A stretch of DNA of 11,856 nt, from positions 1 through 11,856 of the forward strand of contig JAJRXE010000382.1 of assembly GCA_024276455.1 (NCBI GenBank), in the 5' to 3' direction. Under the pieces are notes generated by a model. That model was not told the origin of the DNA. It saw only the letters and a list, made by a program, of their open reading frames with translations, and made no database searches. Shown one piece after another: positions 6,638 through 11,856 of the stretch. How positions within the stretch are numbered: the stretch's first letter is position 1; each line of letters begins with the position of its first letter. Origin of the DNA: Calditrichota bacterium (GTDB taxonomy: Bacteria > Calditrichota > Calditrichia > RBG-13-44-9). Made by a program: the position numbers and the translations under genes.

Positions 6638-6790
6638 CAGCAAATGAGAATCTTAATTATTTAAGTGTCCAACTCTCGGGATTCAAACCATTCCAATCTG
6701 AAGAACGCTTTCCTCCAAAATCTGCTTTTTAGATTTCTCTGCAAAGCGTAATCAGAAATTAATTCTGGTTTTCCAGGCGCAAAAAAGCAT

Positions 6791-6808
6791 TTGTAATACT
6801 TTTGTGAT
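6791..6808 (+). promoter_or_regulatory. Pho-box-like operator upstream of the response regulator
   Basis: TTGTAAT-ACTT-TTGTGAT is two 7-bp direct half-sites with a 4-bp spacer, an 11-bp period. This is the geometry of sites bound by PhoB/OmpR-family regulators (E. coli Pho box: CTGTCAT, 4 bp, CTGTCAT). A second copy, 14 of 18 identical, lies before the lipoprotein gene at 9337-9354. It sits 101 nt before the response regulator start, which suggests autoregulation. Confidence 0.55.
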
Positions 6809-6829
6809 GAATTCGCGCATCGAAAAATG

Positions 6830-6837
6830 TATATTTG
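6830..6837 (+). promoter_or_regulatory. Candidate -10 (-7) element of the two-component operon
   Basis: TATATTTG matches TAnnTTTG and also reads as a good sigma70 -10 hexamer (TATATT). It begins 21 nt after the Pho-box-like site, about one helical turn further than the 10-nt spacing of typical PhoB-activated promoters. The start codon is 72 nt downstream. Confidence 0.45.
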
Positions 6838-6909
6838 TTCAAAACTCTGGTAATACAAGTCCATTTCCAGGGAGTAACGAAAGCCATTTGACAACAAGGT
6901 TATGCAAAG

Positions 6910-7626
6910 ATGAAAAAAGTTCTCATTATCGAAGACGATCCGAACATTGCCGATCTGGTTGAAATCCATCTCAGGGATCTGGGATATGAATTGGACCGGG
7001 CCGGTGATGGAAAAACGGGATTGCAACGGGCGCTCTCCGGAGAATATGTTTTGATCATTTTGGATCTGATGTTACCGGAAATGAACGGTCTGGAAGTGTG
7101 TAAAGCCCTCCGTGCTCAACAGAATAATCTTCCAATTCTTATGCTTACTGCCAAATCGGAAGAGATCGACAAGGTACTGGGGTTGGAACTGGGAGCGGAT
7201 GATTATTTAACGAAACCATTCAGCATTGCGGAACTCCTTGCCCGCATTAAGGCCCTTATGCGGCGGATGGAAATGAATGGGGAGAAAGAGGCCAACGAAA
7301 AGCAGGATGAACAGTTACGATACGGCGATCTGCTTATTGATCTGGAAAAACGCCGGGTACTGTTGGCAGGTAAGCCGATTGAACTGACCGTCAAGGAATT
7401 TGAACTACTCTCTCTGTTTGCCCGCAAACCCGGCCGCGCCTTTAGCCGCCAGGAACTGCTTGACCTGATCTGGGGATATCAGTTCGCTGGATATGATCAC
7501 ACGGTAAATTCTCACATTAATCGCCTGCGCAACAAAATAGAAAAAGACCCCGCCAATCCATTTTTCATCCGCACCGTATGGGGGGTGGGATACCGCTTCG
7601 TAGAACCGGAGGAGTTGGAAACATGA
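6910..7626 (+). CDS. OmpR/PhoB-family response regulator
   Basis: This 238-residue cytoplasmic transcription factor is the output half of a two-component system. The receiver domain (about 1-118) has the acidic pair Glu8/Asp9 in IIEDD and phospho-acceptor Asp52 in LDLMLPEMNG. The switch Thr80 lies in MLTAK and the conserved Lys102 in LTKPF. A linker of about 12 charged residues leads to a winged-helix DNA-binding domain (about 135-233) with IELTVKEFELLSLFARKPG, the recognition-helix region HTVNSHINRLRNKIE and the terminal wing RTVWGVGYRF. Length and layout are typical of PhoB/OmpR proteins. AAGG lies 10 nt before the ATG. The stop overlaps the kinase start (ATGA), so the two are translationally coupled. 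The upstream Pho-box-like repeat suggests self-regulation. The name PhoB would overstate what is known, because the stimulus is not visible. Confidence 0.95.
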   Translation: MKKVLIIEDDPNIADLVEIHLRDLGYELDRAGDGKTGLQRALSGEYVLIILDLMLPEMNGLEVCKALRAQQNNLPILMLTAKSEEIDKVLGLELGADDYLTKPFSIAELLARIKALMRRMEMNGEKEANEKQDEQLRYGDLLIDLEKRRVLLAGKPIELTVKEFELLSLFARKPGRAFSRQELLDLIWGYQFAGYDHTVNSHINRLRNKIEKDPANPFFIRTVWGVGYRFVEPEELET

Positions 7627-9095
7627 GAAACGTTTTTCGGTCATTTTATGTCAAATTATCGGTGGTTTTTCTACTCTTATTGCTAATTCTGGGAATCACC
7701 CAGATATTTCTCACCATGAACTCCGCCTCTCAATTTATTCGTGAAGTGGACCAGCGACTCAATTTTAATCTGGCTCAGGACATGGCGGGCGAATTAAAAC
7801 CGTTGCTGTCAGAGGAACTGGATTTCGGGAAAATCGGGGAACGCATTCACTACATGATGGTAATGAATCCCAAGGTCGAGATCTATGTTTTGGACGAGAA
7901 TGGTCGCATCTTGGCTTACTTCGCTGAGCTGGGCAAAAAAGTACAGGCCAAGCAGGTCCATCTCGCTCCCATTCGCCAATTTTTGAATCATGCTGACCAC
8001 GTTCCGGTTCTGGGGGACGATCCCCGTAATCCCGGCCGGAAAAAACCTTTTTCGATTGCACCCATCCGTCTGGGGAATCAAGGCAACGGCTATTTGTACA
8101 TCATCATCGGAGGTGAACAATACGAAACCGCCGCATCCATGCTGCGGGAAAGCTATTTGCTAAAGACCATTGTAAAAGGGCTATCGTTCTCCGTGCTGGG
8201 AGCGGGGATGATCGGACTCATCTTATTTGCCCTGCTAACGAGACGAATTCACTCCCTGTCCACAGTGGTAAAGCGCTTCCAGCAAGGCGACTTCCAGCAA
8301 AGGATTCCGGTGACCAGCCGGGACGAAATTGGACAGCTGGCCCACTCATTTAACCAATTGGCGGATGCCGTGGTGGCCAAAACCGAAGCATTGCGCCAGA
8401 AAGATGATCTGCGGCGCGAACTGATTGCCAACGTCTCCCACGATCTGCGTACCCCGCTGGCATCCATCCAGGGATATCTGGAAACCATTCTAATCAAAGA
8501 ATCAAACGGGACACTAACTTCGGAAGAACGCGAACGGTATTTAAAAATCATTCTGAAAAACACCGAGATGCTCAATCGATTGGTTTACGAATTGTTTGAA
8601 CTCTCCAAGCTGGAAGCGAAACAAATCGCCCCTCAACCAGAACCATTTTCACTGGCGGAATTAGCCCAGGACGTGGCAATGAAATTTCACGACCAGGCGC
8701 AAAGGAAACAGGTGAAGCTGGAAACCCGGTTACAACCGCACCTTCCAGTGGTGAATGCCGATATTGGCATGATTGAACGGGCCATGTCCAACCTGATTGA
8801 AAATGCTATCGACTACACCCCACCCGAGGGGACCATCCGGATAGAAGTGCAGCGCCACAACAGTAGAATTCGAACCATTATCAGTGATTCTGGCAGTGGG
8901 ATTCCACCGGAGGAGATTCCCCACATTTTCGACCGTTTTTACAAAGGGAAGAAAAAACCTTCCGGCCAACGAAACAGTACCGGCCTGGGACTGGCGATTG
9001 CCAATAAAATTATCGAAGCCCACGGCAGTTCGATTTCGGTTACCAGCGAGCTCAATCGCGGTACTACTTTTTCCTTCGATTTGCCGGTTGCTTGA
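7623..9095 (+). CDS. Membrane sensor histidine kinase (HAMP-HisKA-HATPase_c)
   Basis: The protein (490 aa) is the cognate kinase of the preceding regulator. The ATG at 7623 overlaps the regulator's TGA and gives an N-terminus MRNVFRSFYVKL directly before TM1 (about 11-31). A periplasmic sensor region of about 150 residues follows, containing VEIYVLDENGRIL (85-97), reminiscent of Cache/PAS-like folds. TM2 is at about 184-206 and HAMP at about 207-259. HisKA has phospho-acceptor His273 in NVSHDLRTPLASIQGYLE. The HATPase domain has the N box SNLIENAIDYTP (389-400), G1 DSGSGIP (422-428), the F-box-like HIFDRFYKG and G2 STGLGLAIA (452-460). All catalytic motifs are intact. There is no cytoplasmic PAS domain of the kind usual in PhoR, which argues against assuming phosphate sensing. 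The ligand is unknown. Confidence 0.95.
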   Translation: MRNVFRSFYVKLSVVFLLLLLILGITQIFLTMNSASQFIREVDQRLNFNLAQDMAGELKPLLSEELDFGKIGERIHYMMVMNPKVEIYVLDENGRILAYFAELGKKVQAKQVHLAPIRQFLNHADHVPVLGDDPRNPGRKKPFSIAPIRLGNQGNGYLYIIIGGEQYETAASMLRESYLLKTIVKGLSFSVLGAGMIGLILFALLTRRIHSLSTVVKRFQQGDFQQRIPVTSRDEIGQLAHSFNQLADAVVAKTEALRQKDDLRRELIANVSHDLRTPLASIQGYLETILIKESNGTLTSEERERYLKIILKNTEMLNRLVYELFELSKLEAKQIAPQPEPFSLAELAQDVAMKFHDQAQRKQVKLETRLQPHLPVVNADIGMIERAMSNLIENAIDYTPPEGTIRIEVQRHNSRIRTIISDSGSGIPPEEIPHIFDRFYKGKKKPSGQRNSTGLGLAIANKIIEAHGSSISVTSELNRGTTFSFDLPVA

Positions 9096-9295
9096 TTCGA
9101 CAATCCAGAATCGACCGGGATTGACCTTGTCAAAAAACTAATGTCCAATCATTTTCCTTCAAAGAGACAGAACTGTTTTTCAAGATTCTCCCCAAAGAGG
9201 CAACCGTCGAAATCCGCTCCACTTGCTATTTTAAAGATACTGAGGCTGGAAAAAATTTGCTTTCCAGGTAAAGAGAACATCCCTCCTTTTACTGC

Positions 9296-9319
9296 AAATT
9301 TCGATTTAGGTCGAAATTT
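9296..9319. promoter_or_regulatory. Perfect 24-bp dyad (operator or weak terminator)
   Basis: AAATTTCGA-TTTAGG-TCGAAATTT forms a perfect 9-bp stem with a 6-nt loop, followed by a T-rich tract. The stem is AT-rich, which is weak for Rho-independent termination of the kinase operon. Its position 18 bp upstream of the Pho-box-like site makes a second regulator's operator an equally good reading. Confidence 0.45.
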
Positions 9320-9336
9320 ATTCTTTCTTTATCCTT

Positions 9337-9370
9337 CTGTGATAGTTTTGTGAACTCCATTCCCTATTTT
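9337..9370 (+). promoter_or_regulatory. Pho-box-like site with -10 element before the spondin lipoprotein gene
   Basis: CTGTGAT-AGTT-TTGTGAA (9337-9354) is two 7-mers with a 4-bp spacer, 14 of 18 identical to the site upstream of the response regulator. TATTTT (9365-9370) begins exactly 10 nt after the box, the spacing of E. coli PhoB-activated promoters in which the box replaces the -35. The lipoprotein start is about 50 nt downstream of the -10. Confidence 0.55.
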
Positions 9371-9421
9371 CCTTGCGGTCAGATTAACAATACCATTAAC
9401 CAAAACACAGGAGGAGTTCTC

Positions 9422-10765
9422 ATGATTTACAAATTTTTAGCTATAGCAAGCGGATTAATGTTTTTATTCATGTTGAGTTGCGACAAAAAGAACTCGACCG
9501 AACCGGAGATGAAAACGCGGTTTAAGGTAACCATCGAAAACATCTCCATGCCAAAGATGTTTCCCGCCAGTGGCGTTTTCAATACTCCGGTCGGCAGTAA
9601 TAGTCCGGCACCCATTGGTCCCGGTCAGGCTTACGAATTTAGTTTTCATGCCGCTCCCGGCTCCAGACTCTCTTTTGCGACCATGTTTGTCCACTCCAAT
9701 GATCTGTTTTACGCACCGGACGAAGCGGGCATTCCTTTATTCGACAACAATAATATGCCAGTCAGTGGTGATGTGACTGCCCAGATTAAATTGTGGGATG
9801 CCGGTACGGAGATTAACCAGGAACCCGGTGTGGGGGAAGACCAGCCTCCCCGTCAAGCCGCCCCCAATAACGGGTCTGCTGATCCCAACAATACTGTACG
9901 GGAGGCAACCAATGATTTTGCAAATTTACCGGCGGTGAATGAGGTCATCAAAGTAACCATTACTTCTACTTCAGCGACTGGATTTACGGTACGGATCGAA
10001 AATGTCTCCCAAGCCAGCACCCTTACGACCTCTACAGGCATGTCGCTGTCAGTGCCTCTGGCGCCTGGTGTCTGGGTAGTCCACACGACAGACGAACCGC
10101 TATTTACCCGGGGAGCACCTGACCGCCAGCAAGGTCTGGAGGCTCTAGCCGAAGACGGCAATCCCTCTGTTCTGGCAGCCGCCCTAACAGCCGAAACAGG
10201 AATTACTCAGCTATTGGCACCTGGTGTATTTGCCATTCACACTACCTCAGACCCCCTCTTTACGGCGGGTGAAATGGATCGCGGTCAGGGTCTGGAAGCC
10301 CTGGCGGAAGATGGCGATCCCGGAACCCTGGTTGGCAATCTGAAAAATCAGAGTGGCATTTCTTATGTTGGCGTGTTTAACACCCCGGCAGGAAGCAGCA
10401 TGCCCGGACCATTGCCGCCTGGCGCCCGTTACGAATTCGAATTTGAAGCATCCTCCGGAGCCTATCTTTCCTTCGCCACCATGCTGGTTCAGAGCAACGA
10501 TCTGTTTTTTGCTCCCGCCGCCATGGGCATCCCGCTCTACAATTCCGACGGCAGCGCTGTAACCGGAAATGTGACCAACCAGATCATGCTCTGGGACGCC
10601 GGAACAGAAGTGAATGAGCTTCCCGGCATCGGGTTAAATCAGCCGCCCCGTCAGGCAGCTCCCAATACCGGAACGACAGAAAACGGCACCGTCCGGCTGG
10701 TAAACGACATGTTTTCCTATCCAGATGTTTCGGACGTGATTCGGGTCACCATCGAAAGAAGATAA
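9422..10765 (+). CDS. Spondin-domain lipoprotein with rearranged duplicated modules
   Basis: The predicted 447-residue envelope lipoprotein has a hydrophobic signal (1-19) ending MLSC, with the lipidated Cys at 20 and DKK after it. The lipobox is relaxed, with Met at -3. The body resembles the spondin_N fold found in bacterial exported proteins. An internal pattern is visible. Module A (FKVTIENIS 34-42; FTVRIENVS 188-196) starts each half. Module C (about 50-180 and 316-444) repeats GVFNTP, LSFATM, SNDLF, LWDAGTE and QPPRQAAPN. Module B (about 211-258 and 264-313) repeats LAPGV, HTT, PLF and QGLEALAEDG. The order is A-C-A-B-B-C, so the first half lacks B and the second has two. GGAGGAG 6 nt before ATG 9422 sets the start. 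An upstream Pho-box-like site suggests control by the neighbouring regulator. The molecular role is unknown; adhesion or matrix binding would be a guess. Confidence 0.85.
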   Translation: MIYKFLAIASGLMFLFMLSCDKKNSTEPEMKTRFKVTIENISMPKMFPASGVFNTPVGSNSPAPIGPGQAYEFSFHAAPGSRLSFATMFVHSNDLFYAPDEAGIPLFDNNNMPVSGDVTAQIKLWDAGTEINQEPGVGEDQPPRQAAPNNGSADPNNTVREATNDFANLPAVNEVIKVTITSTSATGFTVRIENVSQASTLTTSTGMSLSVPLAPGVWVVHTTDEPLFTRGAPDRQQGLEALAEDGNPSVLAAALTAETGITQLLAPGVFAIHTTSDPLFTAGEMDRGQGLEALAEDGDPGTLVGNLKNQSGISYVGVFNTPAGSSMPGPLPPGARYEFEFEASSGAYLSFATMLVQSNDLFFAPAAMGIPLYNSDGSAVTGNVTNQIMLWDAGTEVNELPGIGLNQPPRQAAPNTGTTENGTVRLVNDMFSYPDVSDVIRVTIERR

Positions 10766-10845
10766 CCCAATTAGTAAAGCAGATCAGCCGTTTCCCAGTA
10801 AGTTCGATGATTTAAATTGATTCAATGTCAAGTGTTCCACCCGAA

Positions 10846-10872
10846 CGGGGATGTCTGTCTAAAACATCCCCG
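10846..10872 (+). terminator. Strong hairpin downstream of the lipoprotein gene
   Basis: CGGGGATGT (10846-10854) and ACATCCCCG (10864-10872) form a perfect 9-bp GC-rich stem around a 9-nt loop, about 80 nt after the lipoprotein stop and 56 nt before msrAB. There is no clean U-run afterwards (CTCGTTAACC), so this may be a Rho-independent-like terminator, an RNA 3'-end stabiliser or a leader structure of msrAB. Confidence 0.5.
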
Positions 10873-10927
10873 CTCGTTAACCCGGCATTTCAATATTCAA
10901 CTTTGTAAACAGGAAAGGAACAGAGCC

Positions 10928-11856
10928 ATGAGAAAAATCCATTCCACTTTCATATTCATAATTGCGCTGATCATATTGCTGAACCTTGTTCATTCGACCA
11001 ATTCCCAAAACAAAAATTGGGAGGAAGCAACTTTTGCCGCCGGTTGTTTCTGGTGCATTGAAGCGGCGTTTCAACATCTGGAGGGCGTTCAGGAAGTCAT
11101 TTCCGGCTACACGGGCGGGCATACCCCCAATCCCACCTACGAAGAGGTGTCCAGCGGAACGACCGGTCACCTGGAAGCCGTCCGGGTCATTTACGATCCG
11201 GAGCAAATCTCATATGAAGAACTCCTGGATTTTTTTCTGGCAGCAATTCGATCCGACCGACGCTGGCGGTTCGTTCGTGGACCGGGGATCCCAGTATCGC
11301 TCCGCCATTTTCTACCACAATGCAAGGCAGAAAAAAGCGGCGGAGGCCTCTCGTTACAAGCTGAGCCAATCCGGGATATTTGAAAAACCCATCGTAACCC
11401 GGATTCTTCCGGCAAGCAAATTCTACCCGGCCGAAGAATACCATCAAGATTTCTTCGAGAAAAATTTCGATCAGTATTTACGTTACCGCTCCGGTTCCGG
11501 GCGGGATGAATTTCTGGAAAAAATCTGGGGGAAAAAGAAAACGCCCTCCTCTTCCCTGAACCCATCTTCCAGAGAACAATTGGAGCAGAAATTGACTCCT
11601 CTCCAATTCCGGGTCACTCAATAGGCCGAAACCGAACCGCCTTTTCAAAATGAGTACTGGAACAATCACCGGGAAGGGATTTACGTGGACGTGGTATCCA
11701 GCGAACCGCTGTTCAGTTCCCGCGACAAATTCGATTCGGGCACTGGCTGGCCCAGTTTCACCCGCCCGCTGGAGCCGCAAAATATTGTAGAGCGTCTGGA
11801 TCGAAAACTGGGGATGAACCGAACCGAGGTCCGCAGCAAACAGGGTAATTCTCACC
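10928..11856 (+). pseudogene. msrAB: Secreted MsrA-MsrB fusion, frameshifted and interrupted by TAG (cut by window edge)
   Basis: Intact homologues reduce both S- and R-diastereomers of methionine sulfoxide; this one is exported. A signal sequence (about 1-26, hydrophobic core TFIFIIALIILLNLV) precedes MsrA, whose catalytic Cys is Cys40 in FAAGCFWCIEAAF, followed by GYTGG and YEEVSSGTTGHLEAV. At the T7 run 11230-11236 the frame goes wrong. Removing one T restores DFFWQQFDPTDAGGSFVDRG and then SQYRSAIFY, FYPAEEYHQDFF and the MsrB start LTPLQFRVTQ. An in-frame TAG follows (11622-11624), after which the MsrB homology resumes at once: AETEPPFQNEYWNN, GIYVDVVSSEPLFSS and FDSGTGWPSFTRPLEP. The window ends before the MsrB catalytic Cys. 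As read, translation from ATG 10928 (AAGGA about 10 nt upstream) stops at 11383, in the wrong frame. Decay is the simplest explanation; sequencing error or slippage at T7 could explain only the first lesion. Confidence 0.85.

Larger units (their letters stand above)
6539..6909. other. Divergent promoter region between homoaconitase and the two-component system
   Basis: This is 371 bp of AT-rich DNA from which the homoaconitase gene (minus) and the response regulator gene (plus) point outward. It contains the minus-strand promoter candidate (6606-6637), the Pho-box-like direct repeat (6791-6808) and a plus-strand TATATTTG element (6830-6837). A minus-strand open frame at 6661-7026 crosses the region, but it begins antisense inside the response regulator gene and resembles no known protein. 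Confidence 0.65.
9096..9421. other. Spacer with dyad and Pho-box-like promoter before the lipoprotein gene
   Basis: No gene is supported in these 326 bp. The frame that opens at 9350 is only a 5' extension of the lipoprotein frame without its own ribosome binding site. The stretch holds a small inverted repeat TTGAC-CTT-GTCAA (9121-9133), a perfect 9-bp-stem dyad (9296-9319) and a Pho-box-like site with a -10 element (9337-9370). Confidence 0.6.

Noticed and set aside
5747..6664. A long plus-strand open frame (305 codons)
   Set aside because: It lies antisense to the homoaconitase gene, shows no family motif, and is a composition shadow of a conserved coding sequence.
6902..6913. Mini-ORF ATG CAA AGA TGA overlapping the response regulator start
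   Set aside because: Only three sense codons, with no properly spaced ribosome binding site; probably chance.
6661..7026. Minus-strand open frame of 121 codons across the divergent promoter region
   Set aside because: Its first third is antisense to the response regulator's conserved N-terminus; it has no recognisable motif and covers the promoter elements.
9121..9133. Inverted repeat TTGAC-CTT-GTCAA after the kinase gene
   Set aside because: A 5-bp AT-rich stem with a 3-nt loop followed by A, not T, on the coding strand; too weak to call a terminator.
11622..11624. TAG in msrAB as a pyrrolysine or other recoded codon
   Set aside because: The aligned position is a non-catalytic variable residue between TQ and TEPPF, there is also an upstream frameshift, and no Pyl machinery is in view; a nonsense mutation is simpler.
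1..11856. CRISPR arrays, tRNA/rRNA genes, insertion sequences, prophage or defence genes
   Set aside because: Looked for on both strands; no regularly spaced identical repeats, cloverleaf-like blocks, transposase or nuclease motifs were seen.

Overview
The window carries ordinary bacterial housekeeping genes plus a short accessory stretch, with about 50% G+C by eye. Taxonomy is an inference. Candidate -10 (-7) elements fit the Bacteroidetes/FCB pattern TAnnTTTG (TATGTTTG before eno, TATATTTG before the response regulator). There is also a spondin-domain lipoprotein, and the intergenic spaces hold short, degenerate, oligomer-period repeats. An FCB-group or neighbouring lineage (Calditrichota/KSB1-like) is a reasonable guess, but the sequence does not prove it.

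Left part, all on the minus strand (1-6538). Read in the direction of transcription, it holds: a single-chain homoaconitase/aconitase-family enzyme (6538-4562); a HAD-superfamily phosphatase/phosphoglucomutase-like protein (4343-3654); an RluA-family pseudouridine synthase (3606-2920); a low-specificity L-threonine aldolase (2537-1503); a second, divergent RluA-family synthase (1492-743); and the N-terminal third of enolase (369 to the window edge). HAD and the first RluA gene are 47 bp apart, and the aldolase and the second RluA gene are 10 bp apart, so these look like co-transcribed pairs. The spacers at 370-742 and 2538-2919 contain no genes, but hold several hairpins and short-period repeats.

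Right part, all on the plus strand (6910-11856). A PhoB/OmpR-type response regulator and a membrane histidine kinase overlap by ATGA (6910-9095). They are followed by a lipoprotein built from rearranged spondin_N modules (9422-10765), then a secreted MsrA-MsrB fusion that runs off the window. The MsrAB reading frame is broken twice: one extra T in a T7 run, and an in-frame TAG at the start of the MsrB domain.

The most interesting regulatory signal is a pair of 18-bp sites with the geometry of a Pho box (two 7-mers separated by 4 bp). One lies upstream of the response regulator and one upstream of the spondin lipoprotein; 14 of 18 bases are identical. They suggest that the two-component system regulates itself and drives the adjacent lipoprotein gene. 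The second interesting feature is a decayed 32-bp tandem duplicate of the start of the first RluA gene. It lies in frame behind the HAD stop codon, and its own stop overlaps the RluA start codon.
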